Shown here in pieces: positions 10,994 through 23,100 of a stretch of 64,000 bases of DNA. Every line of letters begins with the position of its first letter. The stretch's first letter is position 1. Where the stretch lies: positions 90,731 through 154,730 of the forward strand of contig VYZB01000214.1 in NCBI GenBank assembly GCA_013397455.1. The letters are read 5' to 3'. This DNA is from Crotophaga sulcirostris (lineage: Eukaryota > Chordata > Aves > Cuculiformes > Crotophagidae). The notes beneath the pieces are model-generated. The model did not search any database. It had not been told where the DNA came from and saw nothing but the letters and a program-made list of their open reading frames with translations. Both the position numbers and the translations under genes were made by a program.

Positions 10994-13900
10994 TTGAACG
11001 CTGAAGGGGCAACAAAGTGCCAACAGCCCTGCATGCCAAACGCTGGCCTTCTATCACCGTGTAGGAGAAACACAATGAAATGAAAACATTTAAATGACCA
11101 GGGAGGGAAATGTAGAGGGGGCAATGCTAAGCTTAGCCAGTGTCACCTCCAGAGGTCACCCCTGTGCCCCACAGGAGCCTCCTCCAGCTGGTGGGTTCGG
11201 TGCAGAAGCAGGAGACAGAGCCACAACCACCAGCCCTGTGTCTGGGGCACCGTCAGCACCCTGCAGCTCCCAGTGCTCTTGTGTATCGAGGCAGAAGGCA
11301 AAGACACTTAGGCCAGGATATAAGTTGATGCTAATAAAAATTATTCAGCAAAAGACATTAAAAATTAATTATTTTAATAGGAGAACTCACTGACCTGAGA
11401 TAGTGTTTGGAGATCACACTGTAAGGTCTGACCAGAAGCAGAACAAGGAGAGTGACAAACCCAGGGAGCTGCTGCTCCCCATTCCCCCTTCTCCTCCCAT
11501 CTAGCACATGCACAGCACTGAACCTTCTTGCAGAGCTGCCACCCTAGAAATGGACCCTGAATGAAGGACATGTGTCCATGATGGTGCAGTAGCTCCTTAT
11601 TTCCACTGGCACATTCACTACCCATCAAAACAGGGTATGTTGAGCTGCAGGCATCGATAGTAATTCACTTCTAATTAATTCTCTTGCTACAGTTAGGACT
11701 GATTCTCAGCAGCCCTACTTGAAAATCACAGTCAGCATCAGTCTGTAAGATGCCCTCAGGTCACCTCTGTCACCCTCACAGAGGAACTGGCGGAAGATGC
11801 TGGTGCCTGTTTGGTCATGAATAGGGCAAGAAACAGTCCCATTTGTCCCATATCCAAATTTTCCAGCCAACTCAGTGCGCTGTTTTACACACTAGATGTC
11901 AGCAGAAGACTATAAACAACACAGAGAGATGCCTGATGCACCAACCTGAATATGGCAGCGATTTCACCACACTCACACTTGTGCAACCTGACACCAAGAA
12001 ATCCCTTTGCCGCAGCAGCGACCAGGCTGGGCGGAGGGTGGCAGGGAAAAGCCACCCAGAGGAGACCCAGCTCTTCTCGAGTCCTGGATGGGGCAAGGTG
12101 CAAGCCCAGACTGACACATCTGTGTCAGCAAAACCCTGAGACACTCACAGAGCAGTAAAACAGCATTTATTGTTTTATATGTACATTTTCAACAGTGAGG
12201 ATGTGACAGGGGAGTGTGCTGGTGGCCAAGGGCTCAGCTTCTCCAGCGCAGCCAATGTCACTGCCCAGCACGGCTCCCTGGCTTCTCCTGCAGACACCCT
12301 TTTGAAGCCAGGGCAACGTGACCTGCAGGTACGACCTGACGCTTGCTCCACAAGCAGAACAACAAGCTCTGCAGTATAAAACACCCTTCTTTATATCAGG
12401 AGAAATGGGGCCATGTTATCAGCTTTTGTGCCTCTACTGTTGTAGCTATAAAATCAGGGCATAGACCTTGTTGCTCAGGGGATTGAATCTGTGCAATGAG
12501 GGGCAGCACCAGATCTGCTGTCTTGCCTTTCCCCAGGCCACCTCTATCACTCTGGAAACTGTGGGTTGCTACTCGCCGCGGAATTTCTCCTCCCAGTGTT
12601 GGAGATGGATGGGCTCTGCAGGCTCTCCCACTGATACCTCTCCCAGGCAATCTGTCTCCCCTTTCCCAGGGTCTAGGATTTCAGATCCTCCCTATCTGCG
12701 CCCAAGGTGTCTCCCTGCACGCTGACCCTGCAGGACACAGTTCAAAGCCTCCGACAGGAAAAACAGGAAAAGCCACCCTGGCTCTCTGCGTTGACATAGT
12801 TTCGGTCTAGTTCTTGGTGTCAAAGGAGGAATTCACCTCCGCCTGGTTCTTGGGCCCTATGCCTGGTCCCACTCAGCAGATGCTGGGAAGCCCCTGAGGG
12901 AGGACAACTGCCAAGGACGTTCGGGTGTGGCCCCATGCCAGGGAGCTCCTGGTGGGGCTGTAAATTCCTACCAGAGCACGTTTGGGGACACCGATGTTCT
13001 GCCCCACTCCAGGAGGCAAACTCCATGTTCTAACTGGGACATGCAGGAGGAAATACCTGTGCTCCCCTCCATGACTCAGCACACCCCAGGGATGCACCAG
13101 AGCATCTCCCAACGACCAACGCAGCAGTGAGCAAACACTGAGGTTGCGGGGTGTGAGACAAAACCACCTGTTGGGTTTGCAGCCAGGAGAAGGTGAATCA
13201 GCCCACACAGGGCAAGGATATTGGAAGCATGGAGTCTCAGTGTCTGAAGTGTTGGGACGGCCTCCAGTGCCATCACACTGACAGAGTGACACCAGCATGG
13301 GGAGCTCAGGGCACGTGGGCACATCCCCAGCACATAGAGCACAGTTCCACCACCACCACCACCTTCTGGCTCTGGTGAGGGGCAAGGAGGAATCCAAATC
13401 CAGAATCCTCAGCTCTATCAAGGGTGCAAGGCACAGTGCTGCACTTAGGCTGTAGTTTGGAAGCTCCTTCTGTGAGAGGGTCTGTCACCATCCAGAGCAC
13501 GAAAACCACCTGTGTCTCACCTCCTGGCTTCCTCACTGTCAGCAGTCACCATCTATTAATCTCCCCCTGTCCCAGCCCCAGCCTCAGGCCAAGAGGTGGG
13601 GAGCAGATTTCCATGAGATAGAGGAGACTGTATTTCTCCTTTAGCAGGTTTGTGGCGCTGTGGGTCTGTGGAGCATTAGCAGGTGCACCCAGGATGGAGA
13701 AGGGCAGTGCCTGGGGAAGGCACCCAGCCCCTCTACCATCCCTGGGTCTTGTGAAAGGGTGACACATTGGACAAGCTGGGACCTGGAAGAAGGCACAGAG
13801 GGCACAGGCGTGAGCATCCCCATGAGCATGTAGTCAGCACAGCATCCTAGAGAACACCATGCCTCCAGTGAAGGTACCCCATTAAAAAGGTCTCCCAGTA

Positions 13901-14939
13901 ATGAAACACTGACGGTATGGAGATCAGGAGCTGTGGCACCCCCACCAGGGACACAGGGAATGAGTGAGCTCCTCTCCTCCCAGCTCCCTGCTGGGCCATG
14001 GGCTCCCTGAACCAAAGCCTCAGCCTCCAGAGGTTGCACTAAACACCTGATTAACACCCTTACTGGGATCCCAGACCCACTTCCAGTTCCTCACCTATGG
14101 ATTTTCCTCCAGCTGCTTCACGTGTGATTTACATGCAGCAGTTCAGGTCTGAGTGGTTTGTGCCTGGTTAGTGCTGAGGACTGGGAGATACTTGGGAGCA
14201 GGCAGGAGGCAGCCCATCTGCCTTTGAAGAACCTCACTCTAAGTTTTGGCTTCTCAAAAACGCAACCGCAGGAAAGAATTTTTCTCTCCAGGCCTCATCT
14301 GATGGTCTGAGGTCTTAGCTTCCAGTATAAAAGCAAGAAATTCTTCCAGATCTAACGCCATAACTCCCAGGGGCAGATGTTGCATGGGTGGGCACATGCA
14401 AACGTTGCTTCTGGCTCCATCTGCCACTGCCCACGTCCCACACGGCACCAGTCCCACCACCTGAACACTCCAGATGCTTTTGTGACTGCAGTAGCAGAAG
14501 ATGTTCCAGCTCTCCCATGTCCTCTGCATTCACTAGCTCTTTCCTACATCTCCTTCTTCTCCTCACACTGCTGGATCTGTCACCTAATCCATCACCATTA
14601 CACATGGATGGTTCCCTGTGGGTCATGGACATCCTATTGACGGCCTCATACTCAGCCTCCCTGTTCCAGCAGATGCTGTCCCAGCACTCAACAGCATCTG
14701 TCCTTCAGATACCGCTTCCAGTAGACTGTATACACCTGGGACCTTCTGGGTTTCACTATAAGTAGTCCAGTGCATCCTCGGGTCAGTTGATCTGTTGGCT
14801 TCACGGCAAGACTGTAACAGTGCCCAAGTCACACCCCAGTGAGGAAGGCTCCTGTGTAAGGATGCTCTCAGCATCTGGGCATCCATGCAGCCAGCCCATC
14901 CAATGCACTGGAGATCTTTCTCCAGTGGAAATGGTAGGA
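10994..14939. other. Unique sequence, no gene recognised
   Basis: About 3.9 kb without visible interspersed repeats. AT-rich patches lie at 11300-11390 and 12150-12190. A (CCA)n run of six units lies at 13346-13363. The long open frames (for example 12873-13421 on minus, 182 codons) have no domain signature and overlap others on the opposite strand. Confidence 0.5.
13346..13363 (+). repeat. (CCA)6 trinucleotide run
   Basis: Six perfect CCA/CAC units. Short, and probably of little consequence except as a potentially length-variable site. Confidence 0.8.
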
Positions 14940-15172
14940 AGATGTGCCAGGGGATGTTTAGGCTGGACATTAGGAAAACGTTCTTCACCCAGAGGGTGGT
15001 GGAGCACTGGAACAGCTCCCCAGGGAAGCAGTCACAGCCTGACAATATTCCAGAAGCATTTGGACAATGCAGCCAGACACATGGTGTAAATGTTGGGGGT
15101 GTCCTGTGCAGGGACAGGAGTTGGACTTGATGATTCTCGTGGGTCCCTTCCACCCCAGGACATTCTGTGACA
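14940..15172 (+). mobile_element. CR1 fragment, fourth group
   Basis: Starts at ATGTGCCAGGGGATGTTTAG, encodes a decayed LDIRKTFFTQRVVEHWNS segment, then carries a distinctive UTR (GGGGTGTCCTGTGCAGGGAC, GGAGTTGGACTTGATGATTC) and ends CATTCTGTGACACAG. This UTR is shared with none of the other copies in the window, so it represents a separate CR1 subfamily. Confidence 0.85.
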
Positions 15173-16742
15173 CAGAGTCATGCTACACCTCCCAGGCCTA
15201 ACGCAGGACAATGCGACATAAATACGCGGTGTTGGACCAACTTAAACACCCTCTCCAGATCAAAGCAGCTGGGAAGAAGTTGTGTACAGCAGGGATTGTT
15301 GATCTCACTCAAGGATCACGCAGGGGCAGTCAGGAGGGGATTCTGCAGTCCCTTTCACCCCCCTGCCTGTCAGATGAGCACAAAGGGTCACACTCAGAGT
15401 CAAGGTGACACTGTTTGTGCCTCTGTTGCTCCCCTGCTCTGGCAGGGAGACGAGGATCAGAGCTCAATGCCAGACATGGAGCAGCAACCCTTTCCCCTTC
15501 CTCCCCCCACCACAGGGCATTGCAGCACTTGCTTCATGGCTTAATGTGAACCAGCTTCAGTAAATATAATGAAATCATAAAAAGAGGGGAAACCTTAGCC
15601 TGCCCGCACCAAAAGCGCTGGAGACTCTCACGCAACCGCACTTCCCCCTCAGCCAAACTGACGGGAGCAGTGGATGGACCCTGATTCCCATGGGAACTCA
15701 TCCCTTTTCTCTTTATCTTGAATGCAATAAAAATGATATTAAAAATAGACTGTGGAGTAGAACCAGCAGAAAAAAAAAACTTGACACCTGATGCTGTTCC
15801 TCTCCGTTGTCTGAAATCCAATAGCTGAGCTCTGGGAACAGGCATGTCCGTGCAATTACAGCTCAGGCACTCCCAGACCTTGTCTCAAACAGGGGTTCAG
15901 CCCAAATTATACTTCTAAAAGGCTGAAATGGTTTAGTTAGATTATTGAGGCAGCAGGTAATGGTGCTGTCCTCTTGCCCTGGGAGCACAATCACTTCACC
16001 CCATTCCCCACTCATGCAATGGGAAAAACAGAGAAAAATACCAAAACCCACAAGGCATTCAGATATTTCAGTAAATAGCAGCCTTATAAAAATACTAAAT
16101 GCTGCAGGAAAGCCTAATTTTGTAATATTCAAACATAGTTCAAATTATATAGATGGGGGAAAGCTGTGGTAAAACGGTGTTTGAGCTTGCTGAAGGAGAA
16201 GCTTTGAATTAAGACTGGAGGGGGGAAAAAGCAGCAGGCTTTGAAATCGCTGCAAATCAAAGTGGGGAGGGAGTGAGGTGCCATTTCAGCCTCACACTGA
16301 GCCTGGGGTTCAGGTCTGGGCTGAACTGCTCTCTGCAATTTTGCCAGGCACCCTCTGGCCCCACAGAGCCTTTGCTGAAACAGAAGTGAAGTTTTTTCAG
16401 TCATCATTCACTTTTACTCCTTTTTACAAGTTTTAGTTACAGCCCCATAAACAGGTTTTTAATGCAATCCATTTTCTCTGACATGCTGCATGTTAAAGAT
16501 TAGCAGAAGCATTTTATTGCAGGTAATAAAGAACCCTGATGTCAAATATTTTAACAAGCCAAGTGCTCCATGGGAAATGCCCAAGGGGCTCCAAGTGTAT
16601 TTCTGCTCTGCAACCTCTGTCAGGGAGAGGAGAAGAGATAGGGAGCTTTCTGGGAAAAAAAATCTCAGATTTTCTGGGATATCTCAGATTTTATCTATTT
16701 TTCGGAACGTCCAACCAGACTGGCTATTCGGGGCTGCTGACC
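15173..16742. other. Unique sequence, AT-rich in the second half
   Basis: No gene or repeat recognised. AT-rich from about 15540 onward with a short A run at 15769-15778. ORFs of 90-135 codons lack motifs. Confidence 0.45.
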
Positions 16743-17085
16743 TCAGGAGCAGAAGAGAAGGTCCTGAGGAGACCTTAGAGCATCCTTGCAGTACTGGAAG
16801 AGGTTACAGAAAAGCTGGGGAGGGGCTCTTGATCAGGGAGTGCAGGGACAGGATGAGGGGCAATGATTTCAAACGGAAAGACAGGAGTTTGAGATGAGAT
16901 CTTAGAAAGACATTTGTTACTGTGAGGGTGGGGAGGCCCTGGCCCAGGCTGCCCAGAGCAGTGGTGGCTGCCCCATCCCTGGAGGTGTTCCAGGCCAGGT
17001 TGGATGGGGCTTGGAGCCCCCTGACCCAGTGGGAGGCTTTAAGTTCCCTTCCAACCCAACCCATTCTACAATTCTATGATCCTAC
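16743..17085 (+). mobile_element. CR1 fragment, type B, UTR deletion
   Basis: Runs from the segment matching GGAGACCTTAGAGC (about 16768) through GCTGGGGAGGGGCTCTTGAT, GAGGTGTTCCAGGCCAGG and GGGGCTTGGAGCCCC, and ends ACAATTCTATGATCCTA. About 35 bp of 3' UTR (the TGTCCCTGCCCATGGCAGG block of other copies) are missing between 17034 and 17038. The protein frame is broken. Confidence 0.9.
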
Positions 17086-18035
17086 GAAGTCCCTTCTCTG
17101 CACTGACACCCAAGATGCTGTATATGGAGCACTTGGAACCCATTGATTTCCACCAGGCACTCAATAAACAGTGGATTCTGCAGATGGCCAAGGTCTTTAG
17201 ACAAAGTTTTTCACAGGGAAAACGGTCCCATCCTGCAACATCCCTGGTGGTGCCCATCCACAGGTATCAGAATGTCACTGCAGAAGAAGCAGAGGACATG
17301 GACCCAGGGCAAAAGCAGCACGAGTCAGAGGGAACCTTCTTCTAAAATCACTGTTGAGCTGTCATCTATAAACTTGGACACAGCACAATGAAACCCAGAT
17401 TCCTCTGGTGTGGGGCAAACCGGGATGTAATTGAGCCTTGGAATCTGCTGCTGTGTCCAATTTTCAGGTCCCTTCCAGCCCAAACCATTCGATGATTTCC
17501 CACACTCGATGCAGGGCTAGCTGTTCCCCCCAGTATCTTCATGGGCTTGTTCAAGGGAGACACTAGGTTTGTCTTCTGGGAGCAGCAGTTCATCCTCTCA
17601 GACCTGCCTGCAGCCAAGCAGGAGCAAGCAGCAGGTTGATGCAACAAGCACTGCAGGACCACCCAGGGCCAAGGGGGTTCTCTCCCCTGAGCCATGCTGT
17701 CAGTTCAGGGCACTGCATCCTCCTGGCTGCAGGAAGGAGGAAGTGGTGAAACCAGCATCGTCTCACCACCCTTGTGAAACACAGCAGAGAAAGTGCCACT
17801 TGCTGGCACATGGTGGGACCCCAGCCCCACAGCAGAGTTGGAAATGAGCCTCTGCTATCATTTGCTCGGCACACGTCAGGCTCTAATGGGGGGCAGTCCA
17901 GCCGGCTGCTCTCTGCAGCCTCAGATTTTCCCTGTTTTACCCGCTCCTTTGTACACCCAGAATCCCTAACAGGTACCATGTGCAGAGCTGTGCTCGCACG
18001 ACATCCCCCACCCAGCCCCAGCAAGGGAGGAGGAA
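17086..18035. other. Unique sequence with a possible CR1 tail scrap
   Basis: No gene recognised. At 17461-17498 the text CAGGTCCCTTCCAGCCCAAA followed by CCATTCGATGATT resembles the type B 3' terminus on the plus strand, listed separately at low confidence. Confidence 0.45.
17461..17498 (+). mobile_element. Possible CR1 3'-terminal scrap
   Basis: Fewer than 40 bp resemble the last part of a type B element (AGGTCCCTTCCAGCCCAAAC, then one ATTCGATG unit). It is too short to be certain. Confidence 0.45.
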
Positions 18036-18427
18036 CACAGTATCACAGTATCACAGTATCACAAGGTTGGAAAGGACCTCTGAGATCATCGAGTCCAACC
18101 TATAACCCAACACCAACACCAACCCATCATCTAAACCATGGCACTGAGTGCCTCATCCAATCTCCTCTTAAACACCTCCAGGGTTGGCGACTCCACCACC
18201 TCCCTGGGCAGCGCATTCCAATGGCCAATCACCCTTTCAGTGCAGAACTTTTTCCTAACATCAAGCCTAAACTTTCCCTGAGGAAGCTTGAGTCCGTGCC
18301 CTCTAGTTCTGTCCCTGGTCACCTGAGAGAAGAGACCAACCCCTGCCTGACTACAACCTCCTTTTAGGGAGTTGTAGAGAGCAATAAGGTCTCCCCTGAG
18401 CCTCCTCTTTTTCAGGCTAAAGACAGT
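18036..18427 (-). mobile_element. CR1 copy, type A
   Basis: Three clean octamers (CACAGTAT on plus) and a full UTR, then an ORF2 C-terminus open through the tail (ending DEALSAMV) back to the [13 protein letters not shown] region, where homology ends in the middle of the LFSLEK block. It carries the ATG (Met) variant next to the stop, with GATGGG and TTGGTG in the UTR. Confidence 0.93.
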
Positions 18428-21232
18428 TAAAGGCTTCAAACACGGCGCTGAGCATCGCGTCAGAGTTACGAAGGAGAGCACTGCACGGCCACCGTCCTGA
18501 ATGTGTTTGGGAACAGGCGCGCCACCCCCGCGCTGGATTGGGTTTCCACTCCTTGGCTCACTTTCAAAGCAGGGCCGCAGCCTGAGAAGCTGGGAGGGAA
18601 CACTCACACAAGAAAGCAGCCCACACCACCAGTGAAGCAGCTGCCCAAATTATTGCTGCCCAGGGACTGGAGGGGAAGAGCCTCGCGCCGTTCCTCAGGA
18701 GCCCAAACCCTTCTTCCCCTTCCCCTCTCTTCCCCCCACACTCGTCCCTCCAGGCCGAGGAGGGCGTTTTGCAAGGGCTCACCAGGCCCAAGACAGGCTG
18801 GGACCACTGGTCCTGACTCCTCTCTTGGGTAGGGGAAGGAGTCCTCCAGGGCAGAAGAATGCTCCCACTAACACTGCCTGCACAAGCAGGTCAGCCCCGG
18901 GCTGTAGGGTGGGCACACAGAGACCCCACCACAACCATGAGACCCTTGGTGCCCTCCCTCCTCCTGCCAGCCCTGCTGAAATGAGTAGAGCTGTGTCTTC
19001 ACTTTCCCATGACCAGATTCCCCTGAAAACAGCAGCAATTACACATGCTGACGGTAATTAATCTGATAAGGAGCCAGGAGACACTGATTAGATGTCTAGT
19101 ATCACTTCGGATCATGGATAATTGGAAGGCTGTCTCAGTGCACATCTAGAAGAGGTCAAGGGAGACAGAGCCACGTTTGTACCTTGGGATTCCCCCCAGT
19201 CCCACAGTGGTGATTCCCCCTGCTGCTGGAGCACACACAAATGTGCCCGTGCCCCGTGCTGTGTTTGCAGGGCACCCTGTCCTGCTGCCCTGCTGGGTGG
19301 GCAGGCAGATGTGCTGGACCTGTTTTGGCCATCTGCCCCGGGGGAATGTGGGTGCACTCCTGAGGAGGGGAAAGGCCACTTCAAATGCTTGGAGCACTGG
19401 CCCAGCTCTGGTCCCAGTGAGGTGCACGGTCTGGGTGGCACAGAGGAGCTATTCAGCTAACTGACCTCCTGCAGCAACGGTCCCCTGTGGGCCAGGGCCC
19501 CCTCACTGGGGCTCTCAGTCTGTGCCCCCAAAGTTCTCCCTGCTCAGCTGAAGGGAGGACCTTCCTAAGGCCTCCGGAGGGTCCCTTAACTCCTTCTTCA
19601 GACTAATTCAGCAACTTCCACTAATGCCATACATTTATACATATGTGTGTGTGTGAGCATGTGTAGGGTTTGTAAAAATGCAGCTCCAGCCCAGCATTGC
19701 TGCAGCCAAGCTTCTTCAGGAGTAACTCAGCAGCCACCAGTTTCTCTGTCATGTAAGTCCTGCATCACGGATCTCTACAGATTATTCTGATTAAGTTGAT
19801 TTCTCCTGAACTGTAGTGAAAATACTTGGAAGTTATGTTATGTGACACCTTTTATTAAGCCCTCAGCATCTGCTCCAAGCCAGTCTGATGTTGCTCATAA
19901 AAATCTCAATGCTTGCTACTTTCCAGTTTGATGTTAGATAAGAGATGTTCTGAAGGTGGACACTGAATAGCTGGGTTGTTTGGCCACCTGTCAAGAGCAG
20001 CACAACCTTGGAAATGGACCAAAAAATGTCTTTGAGGATGAGCAGACCATCAATAATGAAGCATTTGTGTAATGAGTGTGAGCAGAATACAAGAACTGAA
20101 ACTCAAAAGAGTAGAAAATTGGAAAGCATTATCAGGAAAAGGTTCTTCCAGCAGCATGAGGGAGTTGCATCCTGGAAGGTCATCAAGAGTCAGGACAGGA
20201 AGGCAGAAAGAGGAATGCAGCATGCTGTTGGAGCTCATTGAAAAGCCCAAGGAGCCTGGAGTAACCACAGTTGGACCCAGCACCATCCCAGGATGCCATA
20301 AAGATCTCCCACCTTATCTCCAATGCAAAGTGCCTGAGACACTCATCCTTACAGCTTGAGGCCAGTGGTTGGATTCATGCACAAGAGCAAGGTTGTTCTT
20401 GGGAAATAACCCTGCACCTTCCTGCGGAGTCCCAACCTGTGCAAAAGGTTCAGTGCCATCAAACTGCTTGAGCAGGTGGCCCCAGATCACACTCCACAGA
20501 CCACGGCTGTTGGTGGGACAGCTCATGTGGCTGAAAAGAGCCTGTCCTGTTCAGACAAGTAAAGCCTCACTCTGCTGCTCCCCTGCCTTCACCCCTCCTT
20601 CTCGTGTTTCTTTTTGCTGAGCCAAAGACTTGATTCCCTAGATTCAAACCTCCACACTCCAAGAGAGACCTTCCAACTCCCAGCACCACTCACACAACCA
20701 GATCTTGCTGGTTGTTAGTAAACTCTTGCTAAACTTATCAGAGGAAAAATGCTTTCCAGATGGGCCTGGCACGTGAGGGCTTCAGAGCTGGAGTTCTGCA
20801 CACACACGAAATTGTACAATGAACACAAGCCCTGCCCTGCTGCAGAGAGCTCTCCTCAGCCCAAGCCTGGAGAGCAGGGTTTGCGTGACAAGGTGGTTTC
20901 AAGGATCCAGGACCATCCAGTCTCCCACTGATGCTCCAAAGGGACATTTTTTGTTTCCTTGTAATACAGCTAGTGGCCAGGTTTTTAATTGCCAGCAGAT
21001 GACAGGAGGAACAGTACACAAGGTTCCCACACATTGCGACTTGTTGCGCTGAAGTAATCAGATACAAATGAGTTTGCACCTCGTGATGCTCTCCCCAGCA
21101 GCCCAGCACTTCCAGTCTGCCACTGCCTTCACAGCTGGGGACCTCTGGGGTCTGTCTGCACACAGGGGCCACAGAGGACAGCCCTTGCCATGTCCCATGG
21201 GAGATGACATGCACGCGGGGCGTGTATGCCTG
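18428..21232. other. Unique sequence, one enhancer-like AT-rich patch
   Basis: No gene recognised. 18490-18780 is the most CpG-rich stretch here (GGCGCGCC at about 18523) but too short and too sparse for a CpG island. 19021-19120 is listed separately. A short GT run lies at 19645-19656. Open frames at 18503-18832 and 19122-19464 have no motifs. Confidence 0.45.
19021..19120. other. AT-rich island with homeobox-like and GATA-like sites
   Basis: Within GC-rich flanks this patch holds TAATTAAT (19055-19062), CTGATAAG (19063-19070) and further TGATTAG and GATAATTGG words. Such clustering is typical of developmental enhancers but also arises by chance. No conservation data are available here. Confidence 0.2.
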
Positions 21233-21407
21233 TGTCCATGTCCTTGTTCTGTCCCTGGTCACCTGGGAGAAGAAACCAACCCCTGCCTGACTGCAACCTC
21301 CTTTTAGGCAGTTGTAGAGAGCAATAAGGTCTCCCCTGAGCCTCCCCTTCTCCAGGCTAAACAGCCCCAGCTCCCTCAGTCGCTCCTCACAGGGCTTGTG
21401 CTCCAAA
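21233..21407 (-). mobile_element. CR1 type A, internal ORF2 piece without 3' end
   Basis: Only the ORF2 block from GLEHKPC... back (in plus coordinates forward) to the FSQVTRDRT segment is present. The final 55 or so codons, the UTR and the octamer tail are absent at the low-coordinate side, where homology begins at TGTCCATGTCC. New CR1 insertions always carry the 3' end, so this copy has suffered a later deletion or rearrangement. Confidence 0.88.
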
Positions 21408-22024
21408 TGCTGACATGACTGAGCATAAACGTATTCTCCCCAAGATTCAAACTAATACAGAATCCTGAAAGACATGCTAGGGGCCCAAATCCAGACTCCA
21501 GATCCACCCAATCTCACGTACTGTATTTCAAATATGTTCCTAATTCTCCCCTGAAGAGAAAGGGTTGCAGTGCATTCCGCCATCTGTTGCTGAGTTTGTG
21601 TTCCAACTCTCACCATTTTTGAAGGTCCAGTGTATTTCCAGGTTCAGGAGGGTGTGTAATGCCTGCACCATCACTAGCAGCTACTGGGACAAAATCCAGT
21701 CTCAATTGCCCACCTGAGATTTAGTAGATATTCTGCTTTTAGTTGCCAGTACAACTTACTTTCTGATCTTTTCTTCTGGTGGCAGTAGATGTATGAAGCA
21801 AACCCTTACTAATCCATCTGCAGCTGCACATTATACTTCCAGGATAATTCACGAATCCATGAAGACTTTGCAGCCAGCATCCGTAATTCCACAACCCATT
21901 ACCAGGTCTTGACTCACCCCCGTTGTAGTTAAATCTTTAGAAGGACTATCCTTTTTCCTCTTCAACATGAAAAGCTGAGCTTGTGTTGAAAGGACTGTGC
22001 TTTCACTGTACGATCATTAGGGTT
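21408..22024. other. Unique sequence between two type A copies
   Basis: About 600 bp with no gene or repeat recognised. It separates the 3'-less minus copy at 21233 from the plus copy at 22025. Confidence 0.45.
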
Positions 22025-22428
22025 CACTGAGGGAGCTGGGGCTGTTCAGCCTGGAGAAGAGGAGGCTCAGGGGAGACCTTATTGCTCTCTACAACTGCCT
22101 AAAAGGAGGTTGGAGTCAGGCAGGGGTTGGTCTCTTCTCTCAGGTGACCAGGGACAGAACTAGAGGACAGGGACTCAAGCTTCATCAGGGAAAGTTTAGG
22201 CTTGATGTTAGGAAAAAGTTCTTCCCTGAAAGGGTGATTGGCCATTGGAATGCGCTGCCCGGGGAGGTGGTGGAGTCTCCAACCCTGGAGGTGTTTAAGA
22301 GGAGATTGGCTGAGGCACTCAGTGCCAGGGTTTAGATGCTGGGTTGGTGTTAGTGTTGGGTTATAGGTTGGACTTGATGATCTCAGAGATCCTTTCCAAC
22401 CTTGTGACACTGTGATACTGTGATACTG
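22025..22428 (+). mobile_element. CR1 copy, type A, well preserved
   Basis: Begins at ACTGAGGGAGCTGGGGCTGT and runs without obvious indels through the ORF2 end (22144-22335 open, ending [10 protein letters not shown]), the UTR (GCTGGG and TTAGTG variants) and the tail TGTGACACTGTGATACTGTG. Its body matches the copies at 27016 and 49488 closely and shares their diagnostic bases. Confidence 0.95.
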
Positions 22429-22580
22429 AAACTGACCAGTCCCTGAGAGCAAAAGGAGAGACATCTCTGAACAAAACAGCTTGGGCTGTGGGTCTTTGGT
22501 ATCACCATCAACCGTATCCTGCATCAAAAAAGGCACAGTCAGCAGGTTGAGCAAGACAATTGTCCTCCTCCACTGTTCTC

Positions 22581-23100
22581 TCATGAGACCCCACCTGGAG
22601 TCCTGTGTTCAGTTCTAGAGTCCTCAGCATGGGAAGGACCTGGATCTGTTGGAGCAAGTCCAGAGGAGGCCACAAAGGTGATCTGAGGGCTGTAGAATAC
22701 AAGGACAGGCTGAGAGAATTGAGGTTGTTCAGCCTGGAGAAGTCTTCAGGGAGACCTTAGAGCAGCCTCCAGTGCTGAAAGGGGCTCCAGGAAAGCTGGG
22801 GAGGGGCTCTTGATCAGGGAGTGCAGGGACAGAATGAGGGGAATGGCTTTAGATTGGAAGAGTGAAGGTTTAGATGAGACATTAGGGAGAAATTCTTCCC
22901 AATGAGAGTGGGGAGGTCCTGGCCCAGGTTGCCCAGAGCAGTGGGGGCTGCCCCATCCCTGGAGGTGTTCAAGGCCAGGTTGGATGGGGCTTGGAGCCCC
23001 CTGATCCAGTGGAAGGATCAGTGCCCATGGCAATGAGGTGGATTGAGTGGGCTTTGAGGTCCCTCCAGACTCAAACCATTTTGTGATTCTGTGATTCTGT
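22581..23100 (+). mobile_element. CR1 copy, type B, about 520 bp
   Basis: Longest type B copy. It starts at CATGAGACCCCACCTGGAGT (RPHLE-coding part of ORF2), continues through GGAGCAAGTCCAGAGGAGGC, GTTGTTCAGCCTGGAGAAG and GGGGAGGGGCTCTTGATCAG, then the UTR, and ends ATTCTGTGATTCTGT. It has a short deletion after AGCCTGGAGAAG and some UTR divergence (GCAATGAGGTGG). It lies 150 bp after the type A copy and in the same orientation. Confidence 0.93.

Noticed and set aside
17774..18367. 197-codon plus frame
   Set aside because: Its second half is antisense type A CR1 (text ending [20 protein letters not shown]), the first half is unique flank.
18490..18780. Possible CpG island
   Set aside because: CpG is denser than around it but the stretch is short and no promoter or exon adjoins.
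20072..20170. Text GGAAAAGGTTCTTCCAG resembling the CR1 RKRFF segment
   Set aside because: Only one short block agrees; the surrounding sequence does not follow any CR1 order.
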